A stretch of DNA of 64,000 nt from a bacterium (GCA_905221435.1 CAJNDD010000005.1:1-64000), one strand, 5' to 3'; numbered from the stretch's first letter, positions 45,529-56,159 are shown. Notes: generated by a model from the sequence alone, not told the origin. Program-made: numbers and translations.

Positions 45529-47013
45529 TTATGATTTTTTGTTTTTCAAGAATTCGTCGTATTGTTTTTGCATTTCGTTCAATACTTTTTCGTAGGCACC
45601 TTCAGATTTCAATTTTTCCATCAATTCTGGAATAGCTTTATCTGGGTCTACAGTACCAGTGTTGATAGCTGTATCGAATTGTTGCATTGTGTTAGAAATT
45701 GCTGAAATTTCAGATTTCACACTGTCAGTGTTAAAGATGAATCCAAGTGCTGGAGATTCTTTAGCTTCTGCCAATTGTTTCTTAGAATCTGCAATTTGTT
45801 GGTCTGTAACGTTTTCGTTGATGTAAAGGATCCAGTTGTTACCAGTGTTCCAACCTGACATGTGAGTGTTTCCTTTATATCCATCAAGGACGCGGACACG
45901 GTTTTCTTTACCTTCAACTTTTTCCCAGTTCTTACCTTCTGGACCGTAAACAAGACCGTTCAAGAGTTCTGGGTTTGTGTTCAAGAGATTCAACACTTCC
46001 ATTGATTTTTCTTTGTTCTTAGAGTTGTTTGAAATGACAAAGTTAGCAACTTGTGTTGTTTGGTTTTTCTTGATAAAGTTAGTGATTGGTTTGATTTGGA
46101 TGTCTTTGTTAGCAACACGTGAAAGCAAGCTGTTACCATAGTCAGCTGGTCCTACTGTTTCTTCACGAACGAACCAAGTATCTTGTTGAAGGTCAAATGA
46201 AGTGTCGCTTGTTGCTACGTCTTTTGGAATGTATCCAGCTTCATAGAATTTGTGAAGAGTCTTCAAGTGTTCTTTGAAGCGAGGTACTTCGTAACGGTTT
46301 ACGATCTTAGTAGTGTCTCCTTCAAGGTCGATAACAAATGGAAGTCCATTTGGTACTGGGTAGTCAAAGTTATCAGATGGGATAAAGTTCTTCGTAACTG
46401 CAAATGGTACTACATCTGGAGCTTTTTCTTTGATTTGTTTCAAGACTGGTTCAAGTGTTTCGTATGAAGTGACACCTGAAATATCGATACCGTATTTAGC
46501 AAGAAGAGTTCCGTTGAAGGCAAAGTTTTGAGATGATGCAACGTTAGCTGCAACTGGTACTGCATAGATCTTACCGTTTACAGTGTTCCCTTTGATGTAA
46601 GCTGGGTCAAGTGCTTTGTAAAGCTCTGCTCCTTCTTTCTTGTACAAATCAGTCAAGTCAGCGTAAGCACCTTTTTGAGCATTTACGACATAGTTAGATG
46701 CAAATGCGATATCATAGTTTTCACCAGATGATGTGATAACTGACATTTTCTTATCATAGTCACCCCATCCAAGGTATTGGATATCCAATTTAGCACCGAC
46801 TTTTTCTTCGATGATTTTGTTTGCATTTTCTAGCAATTCATCCAAGTTGTCTGGTTTGTCACCGATTTGGTACATTTTGATTACAGGTTTTTCACCTGAA
46901 GCAGTATCTGCAGCTTTTTTGTTGTTACCTGTAAGGTTTCCACAAGCAGCAAGACCAGCAGCCAAAGCGACTACGCTAGCAGATGCGAAAGCATATTTTT
47001 TCCAGTTTTTCAT
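45529..47013 (-). CDS. ngtS: N-glycan ABC importer substrate-binding lipoprotein (NgtS-like)
   Basis: The 494-aa protein has a signal peptide and lipobox LAAC (Cys24). The mature protein is a family 1 extracellular sugar-binding protein (VIKMYQIGDKPDNLDELL, YLGWGDYDKKMSV, NSLLSRVANKDIQIKPI, TWFVREETVGPADYG). It closely resembles, from memory, pneumococcal NgtS, which binds trimmed N-glycans. The two permease genes lie upstream in the same operon and no ATPase gene is present; pneumococcal sugar importers share MsmK. The adjacent hydrolase genes strongly support glycan import. Confidence 0.88.
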   Translation of the reverse strand: MKNWKKYAFASASVVALAAGLAACGNLTGNNKKAADTASGEKPVIKMYQIGDKPDNLDELLENANKIIEEKVGAKLDIQYLGWGDYDKKMSVITSSGENYDIAFASNYVVNAQKGAYADLTDLYKKEGAELYKALDPAYIKGNTVNGKIYAVPVAANVASSQNFAFNGTLLAKYGIDISGVTSYETLEPVLKQIKEKAPDVVPFAVTKNFIPSDNFDYPVPNGLPFVIDLEGDTTKIVNRYEVPRFKEHLKTLHKFYEAGYIPKDVATSDTSFDLQQDTWFVREETVGPADYGNSLLSRVANKDIQIKPITNFIKKNQTTQVANFVISNNSKNKEKSMEVLNLLNTNPELLNGLVYGPEGKNWEKVEGKENRVRVLDGYKGNTHMSGWNTGNNWILYINENVTDQQIADSKKQLAEAKESPALGFIFNTDSVKSEISAISNTMQQFDTAINTGTVDPDKAIPELMEKLKSEGAYEKVLNEMQKQYDEFLKNKKS

Positions 47014-47121
47014 GATAAAAACTCCTTTTTTTATTTTTAAACTTATAAACGATTTAATGATTTGTAACTTCAGTCACTAAGATGAAGTTGGGAAGGGAGA
47101 AACGGTGTTTCTCAACAAGTG

Positions 47122-48045
47122 CTATTCTTTGACACCACCGATCGTCAACCCTTTAACAAAGTAGCGTTGGAAGAATGGATACAGAATCGCGATTGGAAGG
47201 GTTGCAACAACAACCATGGCCATACGACCTGTTTCTTTCGGTAGAGCGACTCCCAGTTGACCAGATAGGCCGACTGCTTTTGCAATGTAGTCCATATTTT
47301 GCTGGATTTGCATGAGCAAATATTGCAATGGATACAAGTTGTCACTCTTGATGTAAAGAAGGGCGTTGAACCAGTCGTTCCAGAAACCAAGAGCTGTCAA
47401 AAGCGTGATGGTTGCGATACCTGGAAGTGACAATGGCAAACAGATCTGGAAGAAGATCCGAGCTTCACTGGCACCATCGATACGAGCGGATTCGAGAATG
47501 GCTTCTGGAATGGTCTTCTTGAAGAAGGAACGCATCAAAATGATGTTGAATGGGGAGAGAAGCATTGGAACAATCAAGGCCCAAACGGTATCACCAAGTT
47601 GAAGCAAGCGAGTGACCACAATATAGCCTGGTACCAAACCAGCATTGAACAACATACTAAGAAGAGCGAAGATTGTGAAGAATCTGCGGTACTTAAAGGT
47701 TGTCCGTGAGATGGCGTAGGCATAAGTGGTTGTAATGAAGACGTTGGTCACTGTTCCGACTACAGTTACAAAAACTGAGATAAAGAGTGCTTGGAGGATC
47801 TTATCTTTAAACTGAGCTAGGAACTGGAATCCATCTACACCAAATTTCGAAGGGAAAAAGCTATATCCATACTGGAGGATGCTCTTTTCATCTGTCACCG
47901 AAATGATGATAACGAAGATAAAGGGCAAGATACAAGAAAGAGCTATCAAACCAGAGATGATACTAAAGAAGATATCTGCTTTCTTACTGAAGGAGTGAAT
48001 GCCGACATTATCGATTTTTTCTTTTTTAATTTTCTTTTCTGCCAT
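47122..48045 (-). CDS. Sugar ABC transporter permease (NgtP2-like)
   Basis: The 307-aa inner-membrane protein has six membrane helices and the ATPase-docking EAA loop LESARIDGASEARIFFQICLP near residue 205. Start ATG 48045 has AGGAGG upstream and gives a Lys-rich cytosolic N-terminus (AEKKIKKEKIDNV). It belongs to the MalG-type half of the importer and ends in LTIGGVKE. Confidence 0.9.
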   Translation of the reverse strand: MAEKKIKKEKIDNVGIHSFSKKADIFFSIISGLIALSCILPFIFVIIISVTDEKSILQYGYSFFPSKFGVDGFQFLAQFKDKILQALFISVFVTVVGTVTNVFITTTYAYAISRTTFKYRRFFTIFALLSMLFNAGLVPGYIVVTRLLQLGDTVWALIVPMLLSPFNIILMRSFFKKTIPEAILESARIDGASEARIFFQICLPLSLPGIATITLLTALGFWNDWFNALLYIKSDNLYPLQYLLMQIQQNMDYIAKAVGLSGQLGVALPKETGRMAMVVVATLPIAILYPFFQRYFVKGLTIGGVKE

Positions 48046-48058
48046 ATTCTCCTCCTTT

Positions 48059-48988
48059 CTAGAACAAAGCTGAGTTTGGATCGACTCGTCTTGCAAGTAA
48101 GTTTGATAGGATAACCAGAATCAAACCGACTACGGATTGGTAAAGACCGGCTGCTGAAGCCATACCGATATCTGCTGTCTGAGTCAAACCATTAAAGACA
48201 TATACGTCTAAAACGTTGGTTACATTGTAAAGCTGACCAGCATTGTGTGGAATTTGATAGAAGAGACCAAAGTCTGCACGGAAGATATTTCCGACTGCAA
48301 GGATGGTCAAGACTGTTACAAGCGGAGTCAACTGAGGAATGGTTACGTTGCGAATACGTTGCCACTTGCTAGCCCCGTCCACTGTTGCTGCTTCGTAGTA
48401 GGTTGGGTCAATTCCCATGATTGTCGCATAGTACATGACACTGCTATATCCAAAGCCTTTCCAAATACCTAGGAAAAGGAGAAGGTATGGCCAAATGCCT
48501 AAGTCAGCGTAGAAGTTGACTTCCTTCATGCCAATGGATGTTAGGAAATGGTTGAAGACCCCTTTGTCAATGTTTAGGAAGGCATCTGTAAAGAAACTGA
48601 TGATAACCCATGACAGGAAGTAAGGGAACAACATAGACGTTTGGAAAATCTTAACCATTCTCTTAGAGCGAAGCTCGCTGAGGATGATGGCAATCCCTAC
48701 TGATACAATCAAACCGATAAAGATAAAGCCAAGATTGTAGAGAACGGTATTTCGAGTGATAATAAAGGCATCTTTTGAACTAAACAAGAATCTGAAATTA
48801 TCTAACCCGACCCATTTACTATTCACAATACTATCTATGAAACCATTACTGGTCATATGGTAGTCTTTAAAGGCAACCACATTCCCAAATACTGGAATGT
48901 AAAAGAATAGAATCAACCAGAGTGCCCCTGGTAAAACCATCAAGAGAAAGATCCAGTTATCTCTCAAGGTCTTTGAAAACTTTTTCAT
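48059..48988 (-). CDS. Sugar ABC transporter permease (NgtP1-like)
   Basis: The 309-aa MalF-type permease starts MKKFSKTLRDNWIFLLMVLPG, has six membrane segments and the EAA loop YEAATVDGASKWQRIRNVTIP near residue 200. First gene of the importer operon, 13 bases before the second permease, behind a promoter overlapped by a cre site. Confidence 0.9.
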   Translation of the reverse strand: MKKFSKTLRDNWIFLLMVLPGALWLILFFYIPVFGNVVAFKDYHMTSNGFIDSIVNSKWVGLDNFRFLFSSKDAFIITRNTVLYNLGFIFIGLIVSVGIAIILSELRSKRMVKIFQTSMLFPYFLSWVIISFFTDAFLNIDKGVFNHFLTSIGMKEVNFYADLGIWPYLLLFLGIWKGFGYSSVMYYATIMGIDPTYYEAATVDGASKWQRIRNVTIPQLTPLVTVLTILAVGNIFRADFGLFYQIPHNAGQLYNVTNVLDVYVFNGLTQTADIGMASAAGLYQSVVGLILVILSNLLARRVDPNSALF

Positions 48989-49038
48989 AATTTCCTCCCT
49001 TTTTATTCCTAAAAACTGATTTCATCGAATTTTTAGGT

Positions 49039-49064
49039 TTGATAACGATTACATTATTAGTATA
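49039..49064 (-). promoter_or_regulatory. Promoter -10 and cre operator of the N-glycan importer operon
   Basis: TATACT (49059-49064) is followed on the minus strand by TGTAATCGTTATCA (49040-49053), an exact match to the CcpA cre consensus TGWAANCGNTNNCA. A cre at the transcription start blocks initiation, so the importer should be repressed while preferred sugars are present. Confidence 0.8.
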
Positions 49065-49101
49065 CTCCTATTTGAAGGCTAGGTTAAACTACTAATTATA
49101 G

Positions 49102-49148
49102 AAAAAACTCCACAAATTATTTTTTGTGGAGAAGTTTTTTATAAGAAA
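49102..49148 (-). terminator. Terminator after the DUF4767-like lipoprotein gene
   Basis: CTCCACAAA (49108-49116) pairs with TTTGTGGAG (49133-49141); T-runs follow on both strands. Confidence 0.85.
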
Positions 49149-49197
49149 TAGGTTTCACGAGAAACACTCTGCATACGATAAATGTATTTCCTCTTTA

Positions 49198-50313
49198 CTA
49201 ATTGAAAACTTGTTCCAATATTGGGTGATGAAACTCAACAAAATGAACCTGAGCATTTATGATAGCCCCTGATTCATTTTTATCAATCTCTGGCCTTCCT
49301 TCTGTGTGTAAAAGAGCAGGATTACCATCTTTGTAGCCAAAGAGAATCACCTCTGTCTCTGCTTCATTCACATAGCAAGCTAGGATATCAAACCTCCCAG
49401 AACCAGAACCAGCAATATAGCCATACCATTTAAAAGTATAATTCATCCCATCCACTTGCCCAAATTGTATTATCTGGTCTGGTACTGCTAGTCCATAGTA
49501 GTGACCATATATTGCTAAGTTAGTTGACTTGAATCTTTCACCTTTACTATCCGAGTAAGATTCCATGGCTGTTTTTATCTTGTCTATTAAAGAACTATTA
49601 TCTGTATCTGGCTCGCTCTCTGTAGTTACACTTGTTTTTAATAGAAATTCCTTAAAACGTCGCGCTAAATCTGTATTCTCAGTCTCTTCAAAATTTGCAG
49701 TAGGGATAGTTTCCAGTGTCTTATCGGTATACAAGACCCGTGTTTGCCCATACTTCAGTGTAAATAGGTAGAAATGTTTGTCCTGGTTGTCATAGTAGGC
49801 ATCCAAAACCAAGTAATCATAGGCATTGTCACTCGATACTCCAAAAACATTCCATTTGACACTTTTCTGAGAGACAGTTGTTGTTTCTAATTTTTTGATG
49901 AGGTCATTCTTTTCATCAAAGTTTGTATGCTCTAGTCTATGATAGGACTGCCCCATAGAAGAAGTCCAGCTTGCAAACTCTTCTTCCCACTTTTCGGTGT
50001 TGTATTGGATTAGCTTCTGAAAATCTGAGTAGTTCTTCATAATCAAGGCTTGATCAGTCGGATTAGATAACTGGAGTTCTTCCATGGCAGCAACTGTGGC
50101 AGCCATAGGTGACTGAACACTTGTATCCTTGGATTCTTTTTCGTGCGAAAGAGCCTTTTGATAGGAATCTGCTAAATAGTGAAAATAGTTGGTTGTTTCC
50201 TTGGTTTGTTGCTCCCTCGCTGTCGACGGACTAGTTACGCCGTCCTCTGTCGCTCTGTGGCAGGCAGATAAGACTAGCATACTAGCACCTAGGACCAGTA
50301 GTAACTTTTTCAT
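49198..50313 (-). CDS. Lipoprotein, possibly DUF4767 family
   Basis: The 371-aa protein starts at ATG 50313, seven bases after GGAGG (the ATG at 50319 is too close to it). Lipobox VLSAC (Cys18). Residues about 110-150 (EEFASWTSSMGQSYHRLEH) and 160-200 (VFGVSSDNAYDYLVLDAYYD) resemble DUF4767, and a second similar half follows (about 265-370: IAGSGSGRFDILACYV). Function unknown. It sits between the importer and the hydrolase genes but has its own promoter and terminator. Confidence 0.7.
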   Translation of the reverse strand: MKKLLLVLGASMLVLSACHRATEDGVTSPSTAREQQTKETTNYFHYLADSYQKALSHEKESKDTSVQSPMAATVAAMEELQLSNPTDQALIMKNYSDFQKLIQYNTEKWEEEFASWTSSMGQSYHRLEHTNFDEKNDLIKKLETTTVSQKSVKWNVFGVSSDNAYDYLVLDAYYDNQDKHFYLFTLKYGQTRVLYTDKTLETIPTANFEETENTDLARRFKEFLLKTSVTTESEPDTDNSSLIDKIKTAMESYSDSKGERFKSTNLAIYGHYYGLAVPDQIIQFGQVDGMNYTFKWYGYIAGSGSGRFDILACYVNEAETEVILFGYKDGNPALLHTEGRPEIDKNESGAIINAQVHFVEFHHPILEQVFN

Positions 50314-50344
50314 GGTCATACCTCCAAACTATCCTTATACTTTC

Positions 50345-50373
50345 ATTATACTCCTTCCCTATCTCCAAATCAA
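50345..50373 (-). promoter_or_regulatory. Promoter of the DUF4767-like lipoprotein gene
   Basis: TTGATT (50368-50373), 17 bases, TATAAT (50345-50350). Confidence 0.65.
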
Positions 50374-50405
50374 AAAACATCTCCATGTATTTAAAAGGAG
50401 ATGCT
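50372..50405 (-). terminator. Terminator of the GH125-GH38-ROK-GH20C operon
   Basis: CATCTCC/GGAGATG (50378-50384 with 50397-50403), followed on the minus strand by TTTTTT (A-run 50372-50377), just past the GH20C stop. It directly abuts the next promoter. Confidence 0.8.
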
Positions 50406-50425
50406 TAACTGTTTGTGATGAATGC

Positions 50426-52306
50426 CTAAGTCGTATAAATCGTCGAAGCTGTCGCAATGGTATGCCACTGGTTGGCTGTTGTGGCTGCAAAGTCCTTGTC
50501 TGTGTAGAAGTCAGTAAATGGTAGGATTTCAACTTCTAGCTCGTCGATGCGGTCAATCTGCCCTGCCAGATAAGCCTCGATACGACTTTCTGCTCGTTTG
50601 ATACGTTGCAAGAGTCCACCCATACGGATATCGACTGTATCCAAGCCAAAGACCTTGTTTTCTTTCAGCCATTGGTGGCTAAAGAGAGCATGGAGGTTTT
50701 CAATCTCGCTTCTGAGTTTTGGTAATTCTTGTCTGGCGATTTCTTGCAGACTTTCTTTATCGTTTGTTTGGTGGGCCTGACGAATGCGTCGTCCAACATC
50801 AACCTTACTACTTAAAATAGCATTCAACTGAGCCTGTGTTTCAAAGAGATAAGCATAGTTCCCAGCTTTTTCTTTAATGTCAGAGAGAATCTCAGCTGCT
50901 TGAGCGAAGTGCGGTTTGTCCTGTTCAGGTGTCATGTGTCTGTCAAGAATCGGACAGAGAACATCCTGATAAAAGACATAGCGGTTGGGATTGATCCCGC
51001 TGAGATTGCCTGGCAAGTCTGGCAAGAGGTTAGCTAGGTCGATCTGCATGAAGTCCTCAACTGATAGACCTGTATTGGTCTTGAAGTGGGCAGACAAACG
51101 GTCGAGGTTATTGCGGTAGCTGAGTTCTGCCCAGATTTGCAGACTTGGTAGGATAGAAAACTGGGCAGTTTCACCACCGTTATCCCCCCAACCCGTCACA
51201 ATGATTTCTTTGATGTCATTAGCACGACAGGCTTTATTGGCCTCGATGGCGATGAGACGGCTGAAATGGTTGTTGGGTGTGAAACCGATCCACTTCCAAG
51301 CTCCACCTGCAAAGGCGATATCCTGGCTAATCTTGTGGTGGTTGCGGAAATTACGATTGTACTTTTCTTCGCTGTCTTGATAATAATCCCAGTAAACCAA
51401 GGTCACACGGTCTTTTAGACGATCTAGGTAGACACGCGTTTCCTCTGGAATCTCCACATCACGGTCGTACTGACCATCCGCTGACATGAGTTTGAAGAAC
51501 ATATCGCTCCACATCTGGCAGTGGAAACCATACTTGTCTGCAATATCCAGCACGCGCTCCAAGTGTTGGCACATAAGGAGACTACGGTCCATAACACCGT
51601 TCAAGATAAGGTAGCGCCCCAAACCAACCAAGTGGGCTTCGTCCATCCCGATATTGACCTTACGAGTCTGCAGTTTAGACAGAGTGGCAAACATCCCGTC
51701 AATCAAATCATAAACTTTTTCTTCACCGATAAGGAGAATGTCCTCTACATCACGGAGTTCCTGCACTTCTTTGACACCCCATTTGACAAAGGCTGACAAG
51801 TGGGCCAAGGTCTGGATGCAAGGCACAAAGGTCATGTCAAACTGCTGGGCGTAGGCTTCTATTTCCTGCAACTCCTCAGCCGAATAAGCTCCACGGAAGT
51901 AACCAAAGTATGGCTGCCCTTCAATCTGGTAGGTGTCTTCCATATAGAGCTCGAAGGTTGAGTAGCCCATGAGAGCCAAGACCTCAATCATCTGCTTGGC
52001 AGAAGCGACATTCAAAACTGCATTGCGGGAACAGTCTGCCATGTAGGCTAAATCTTCATAAGCCGCCTGCTCCTCAATCGCTACTTTATCACCTTCTACT
52101 AGAGCTGTTGCCAACAAGGACAAGGCGCGGTAAAGTTGGTGAGGTTTGTCATAAGTTAGTTGATAGTGTCCACCCTCACCCTTGATAGAGATAGAGGCCT
52201 GGTCAGACTGAGTGACTGCCACTTCCACATCTGGCAAAGAGATGTGCTTTGTCAGTAAGTCAATTGCCTGCGTTTGCTTGGGACTAAGTCCTGTAAATCT
52301 TACCAT
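50426..52306 (-). CDS. Intracellular beta-N-acetylhexosaminidase, GH20 (GH20C type)
   Basis: The 626-aa protein lacks a signal peptide. It has the GH20 TIM barrel with the catalytic Asp-Glu pair in [13 protein letters not shown] (near residue 220) and aromatic substrate-site residues ([14 protein letters not shown]). From memory it matches pneumococcal GH20C, which removes terminal GlcNAc or GalNAc in the cytoplasm. AGGAGG precedes the start. It overlaps the ROK gene by seven bases and is the last of the operon. Confidence 0.87.
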   Translation of the reverse strand: MVRFTGLSPKQTQAIDLLTKHISLPDVEVAVTQSDQASISIKGEGGHYQLTYDKPHQLYRALSLLATALVEGDKVAIEEQAAYEDLAYMADCSRNAVLNVASAKQMIEVLALMGYSTFELYMEDTYQIEGQPYFGYFRGAYSAEELQEIEAYAQQFDMTFVPCIQTLAHLSAFVKWGVKEVQELRDVEDILLIGEEKVYDLIDGMFATLSKLQTRKVNIGMDEAHLVGLGRYLILNGVMDRSLLMCQHLERVLDIADKYGFHCQMWSDMFFKLMSADGQYDRDVEIPEETRVYLDRLKDRVTLVYWDYYQDSEEKYNRNFRNHHKISQDIAFAGGAWKWIGFTPNNHFSRLIAIEANKACRANDIKEIIVTGWGDNGGETAQFSILPSLQIWAELSYRNNLDRLSAHFKTNTGLSVEDFMQIDLANLLPDLPGNLSGINPNRYVFYQDVLCPILDRHMTPEQDKPHFAQAAEILSDIKEKAGNYAYLFETQAQLNAILSSKVDVGRRIRQAHQTNDKESLQEIARQELPKLRSEIENLHALFSHQWLKENKVFGLDTVDIRMGGLLQRIKRAESRIEAYLAGQIDRIDELEVEILPFTDFYTDKDFAATTANQWHTIATASTIYTT

Positions 52307-53169
52307 TGGTTTTCCTCCTGTAACCAGTTGACAAGGGCACCGTAGAGATTGGCATCTGCATGATAGGTGCAGGCTTGGATAACAGGTGCGACCGTGTATT
52401 CTTCGTAGGTATCGACAAAGTTATCAACAGCTTTCTTGACGCCTTGGATAAAATCAGGATTTTGACTGATGGAGCCACCTAGGCTAATGACATCTGGATC
52501 GATGAGATACTGAATATTGAGCAGACCTTGCGCCAGATTTCGATTCATGCGTTCAATAGCTTCTTGACAAAGAGCATTTCCTGCTGCGGCCTCTTGGTAA
52601 ATCTTGCGTCCGTCCCAGTCAGTCTGACCAGATTTTTCAATCACGTATCGCACCATATTTCCAGTTGACGCTAGTTGCGACCAGTTGTTGAGCTTTTCTG
52701 CAGGCTCGATAGTTGTCATGTAGCCAAACTCTCCTCCCAAGCCGTGGCGACCTCGGTGAAGCTTGCCATTGATAATCATGGCACCGCCAATTCCTGTCCC
52801 AATCACGACACAGGCCGCATTTTCAATCTCTGGGTGAGCTAGCAATTCACTAAGTCCAACACAGTTGGCATCATTTTCTAGATGGACAGGTAGCTGATGA
52901 TGAGCAAGAGCTTCATACCAAGAAAAGCCATGGATGTAAGGTACGGCACTAATTCCCTCGATCACACCTGTTTCTTGATTAACCGCGCCTGGAACGCTCA
53001 TAGCAATCCCGCTGTAATCCTGTTCTGCCAAGCGTTGGTCTAGCCAAGCCAGTAAAGACTCCAAGTTTTCTGGTGTCGGTGTACTTGTCTTATCTAGTAT
53101 TTTTCCATCAGGAGTCAGACTGGCAAACTTAATGCCAGTTCCTCCAATATCAATGGTTGCAATCGTCAT
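52300..53169 (-). CDS. ROK-family sugar kinase
   Basis: The 289-aa protein has the N-terminal phosphate loop [12 protein letters not shown] and the ROK region [27 protein letters not shown]. The CxCGxxGC zinc motif usual after this region is absent. No helix-turn-helix, so it is a kinase rather than a repressor. It probably phosphorylates mannose, GlcNAc or glucose released by the neighbouring hydrolases; which one is not clear. Confidence 0.85.
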   Translation of the reverse strand: MTIATIDIGGTGIKFASLTPDGKILDKTSTPTPENLESLLAWLDQRLAEQDYSGIAMSVPGAVNQETGVIEGISAVPYIHGFSWYEALAHHQLPVHLENDANCVGLSELLAHPEIENAACVVIGTGIGGAMIINGKLHRGRHGLGGEFGYMTTIEPAEKLNNWSQLASTGNMVRYVIEKSGQTDWDGRKIYQEAAAGNALCQEAIERMNRNLAQGLLNIQYLIDPDVISLGGSISQNPDFIQGVKKAVDNFVDTYEEYTVAPVIQACTYHADANLYGALVNWLQEENQW

Positions 53170-53264
53170 ATTTTCACCAAAAAGGGGCGAATCAGTAGTT
53201 AATCCTTACTCTTTCGCCCCTCCTTTCTATCTCATAGTATTAGTTATCAAACACTTTAAAACTG

Positions 53265-55910
53265 TTAAATGTCTTCTTTTTTAATCAATTCTGTACGAAT
53301 TTCTTGTGGAGCCAATAGTCCTGAATGAACTGGATATGGTCGTTCAAGCAAGTCCAGAATGGTTTGTTGGTGTTCTGAAATGCGCACATTTTCTTGACTC
53401 ATATTGTAGTAACGGAGTACATATCCTTCTTCATTTTCCGCCACTTTAAAGGCTGTTGGGCAAACTTGTGGTAAGCTGAGTGCCGCATGACTCAAGAGGC
53501 TACCAGTCGCAGCAACACTTCCTTCTTGTTTAGCGACCTGAAGACTAGTGAATGGTGTTTGGAAGGCTTTGGCACGACGGAAAGCTGAGAAGCGTTCTTG
53601 TGCTTGGTGGCATTCAAGCGCAAACTCGACTTCAAACTCACGCAAACACTGAGCCTCTGGCGTTGGGAAATAACCCCAGTCACCTAGTTCACCTGAGGAA
53701 CGAAGAATGGTCACTGCAATAGTATCATTGCCAAGGATTTCATACTCGTGTAATCCTTTATTGGCTACCGTCACCCCTTTTTCATCATCATAAAGGCTGA
53801 CAAAGGCTTGTTGGTGTTGTGGATTTTCAGGATTTTCCCAAGAAGCAGCTGGTTTGTTTGGTCGTGTCACCACCTCATAGATGCTTTCAGAGTCATTGCT
53901 TGGACGCGTATTATGTGTCTTAACCAAGAGACGGATACGGTGGTCCTTGGCTGTGTTAGTAAAGCGAGTCTTGAAGCGAATTTGTGGATTGTCAACAAAG
54001 ACAGTCATCTCTGTTTCAAGAAGAATGCTTGTCAATTCTTCTGAGCGCCCAGCTTCACGCGTCATAAACTCGATGATGCCTCTTTGTTCCGCATCCAGTT
54101 TTTCGTCTGCACTTACTGGAATTGTCAATTCATGCTTGAGCAAAATCTTGGCAAAACGTGCTGTATTTTCCAAGACTTCACAGCCTTTGAGTTCTGCGTA
54201 GATAGGCTCTGTTCCTTTTGGTTGGAAGTAGATGTACTCATTCCCGATGTCACCACGGTCTTCAAAGCGAACAACATCTTCATAAGCTTCATGAGTTGTC
54301 TTGTCGTAGACTGTGATGTTTTCATCCACACTTACTGTTACAAACGGCGTATCAATCACTCCATTTTGGTAAATACCGTCACGGTGTTCTTGTTCTCCTT
54401 CGAGCAATTGGAAGGTTGTCCAAGAAAGTGGTGCCAGATGAACAGGTACTGTCACGCGCACTTGTCGAGCGATACGAGCCTGACGGAACTTGTCTTTTGG
54501 CAAATCATACTCAAAATTAGCTCCCAGATCTTCGATTTTCGCTTCTACAGCATGCCCTTCCAAGTCTTCGACACGGTAGCTTGGCAAGGTCAAGGCTGCC
54601 ATCTTCTTATAGCCTTCTGTTGGGTGCAATTCTTTGAAATCACAAGTCGCCACATCAATCACGGTGCTGACCGTATCAACTTTGTCATGCAAGCCTGTGT
54701 TGATGACGGTAAAGAGATGGTCGCTTTGGGCTTCGTGGGTTGCGATTTTACCCTTCCATTCGTTGAGAAGATTGGTCTTAACAAAGTTTCCAACTTGGTT
54801 GACCTTGGCAAAACGTGTCTCCATCTCACGGTGAACCTCGTCCACGCTACAGCCACATATACTGTCATGTGGTGCATTTTGTAGAAGGACTTTCCAAGCA
54901 TAGGTCAACTGGTCCTTATGGTTGTGCCCACCAGTGATGACAGTCAATGGCTCCACCACTTGTTCTAGGAGGTTGCTATTTTCTTGGAAGGCTTGTTTGA
55001 GGTAAATCCGTGATGAAGAAGTGTTGGCAAGTGTGTACCAGCCATCTGTTTCTTGACTGGTCAACTCACCCGTAACGGTAGATAGTTGCTCTGGTAGAGC
55101 ACTTTCTACTGCATGGACATAGTCATCAAAGGAACTATGCACAAAAGTCACATCTGGGAAGAGTTCATTGGCCACACGAATGGCTTCGCTCAGATTTCGC
55201 TGTACAGGCTGGTGGTCACAGCCGTTCATCATCAACCATTGGTTGGTCGAAGCGTAATCACGTACGTCTGCCAATTTTTGTTTCCAGAAGGTCAAGGCCT
55301 CGTCTTTATCCACTGGAATTTCATTCCCATTACTGTACCAGTTGGCAAAGAGGATACCGAGGACACGACTTCCGTCTGCACCCTGCCAGTACATTTCTGA
55401 AAACTGGGAAGTAAATTGCTCATCTTCGAGGACTTGGTTGTCAAATCCAATCGGCTTGACACCACGCCCAAAGGCTGCCACGTGAATGCCTGATTTTTGA
55501 AGGATTTGGGGAGCTTGTCCCATATTTCCAAAGGTATCTGGGAAGTAACCAATCTGGGTTGATTTGCCCCATTTTGCACATTCTGCTTGACCAATCAAGG
55601 TATTGCGGACGTTGGCTTCACTTGAAATCAAGTAGTCATCCTGCAAGATGTAAAAGGGACCAATTTTGAGCTTGCCTTCGTCGATGTAACGTTGGACTTT
55701 GTCGCGATTTTCAGGGCGAATTTCCAAATAGTCATCGAGGACAATGGTTTGTCCATCTAAGTGGAAACTCTTGAACTCAGGGTCATTTTCAAAGAGATCA
55801 AAAAGATTGTCAAACAATTCCACCAGCTGCATCCGGTGGCTTTCAAAAGGCAAGTACCACTCACGGTCCCAGTGACTGTGTGAGATAATATGAACTACAA
55901 CATTTTCCAT
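53265..55910 (-). CDS. Alpha-mannosidase, GH38
   Basis: The 881-aa protein is read from ATG 55910, nine bases after GAGG. The GH38 zinc site is visible in HSHWDREWYLPFE near residue 10, and the nucleophile Asp in GYFPDTFGNMGQ near 110. The length and the beta-sandwich C-terminal half fit the family. Cytosolic; pneumococcal homologues cleave alpha-1,3-mannose from high-mannose and trimmed N-glycans. The BOX element lies in the gap before it. Confidence 0.92.
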   Translation of the reverse strand: MENVVVHIISHSHWDREWYLPFESHRMQLVELFDNLFDLFENDPEFKSFHLDGQTIVLDDYLEIRPENRDKVQRYIDEGKLKIGPFYILQDDYLISSEANVRNTLIGQAECAKWGKSTQIGYFPDTFGNMGQAPQILQKSGIHVAAFGRGVKPIGFDNQVLEDEQFTSQFSEMYWQGADGSRVLGILFANWYSNGNEIPVDKDEALTFWKQKLADVRDYASTNQWLMMNGCDHQPVQRNLSEAIRVANELFPDVTFVHSSFDDYVHAVESALPEQLSTVTGELTSQETDGWYTLANTSSSRIYLKQAFQENSNLLEQVVEPLTVITGGHNHKDQLTYAWKVLLQNAPHDSICGCSVDEVHREMETRFAKVNQVGNFVKTNLLNEWKGKIATHEAQSDHLFTVINTGLHDKVDTVSTVIDVATCDFKELHPTEGYKKMAALTLPSYRVEDLEGHAVEAKIEDLGANFEYDLPKDKFRQARIARQVRVTVPVHLAPLSWTTFQLLEGEQEHRDGIYQNGVIDTPFVTVSVDENITVYDKTTHEAYEDVVRFEDRGDIGNEYIYFQPKGTEPIYAELKGCEVLENTARFAKILLKHELTIPVSADEKLDAEQRGIIEFMTREAGRSEELTSILLETEMTVFVDNPQIRFKTRFTNTAKDHRIRLLVKTHNTRPSNDSESIYEVVTRPNKPAASWENPENPQHQQAFVSLYDDEKGVTVANKGLHEYEILGNDTIAVTILRSSGELGDWGYFPTPEAQCLREFEVEFALECHQAQERFSAFRRAKAFQTPFTSLQVAKQEGSVAATGSLLSHAALSLPQVCPTAFKVAENEEGYVLRYYNMSQENVRISEHQQTILDLLERPYPVHSGLLAPQEIRTELIKKEDI

Positions 55911-56008
55911 GAAGTAAAACCTCATTCTAACTTAAATTTTTATTTTTAACGTTTTAAATGTGAATTTGTGATTCTGACAAGAATCGGTGAAACTAAAGCG
56001 GGCTCCTT

Positions 56009-56159
56009 ATACTCAATGAAAATCAAAGAGCAAACTAGGAAGCTAGCCGCAGGCTGCTCAAAGCACTGTTTTGAGGTTGTGGATAGAACTGACGAAGTCA
56101 GTAACCATACCTGCGGCAAGGCGAAGCTGACGTGGTTTGAAGAGATTTTCGAAGAGTAT
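56009..56159 (-). repeat. BOX repeat element (boxA-boxC, no boxB)
   Basis: On the minus strand the stretch begins atactcttcgaaaatctct (boxA), continues through the accacgtcagc and cttgccgcagg block, then GACTTCGTCAGTTCTATC and a boxC-like end finishing ttttcattgagtataa. Paired segments such as gactgacgaagtc and ctcaaa..tttgag give it stable structure. BOX elements are typical of S. pneumoniae and close relatives, are mobilised in trans and can change nearby expression. It fills the GH125-GH38 gap and ends at the GH125 stop codon. Confidence 0.9.
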
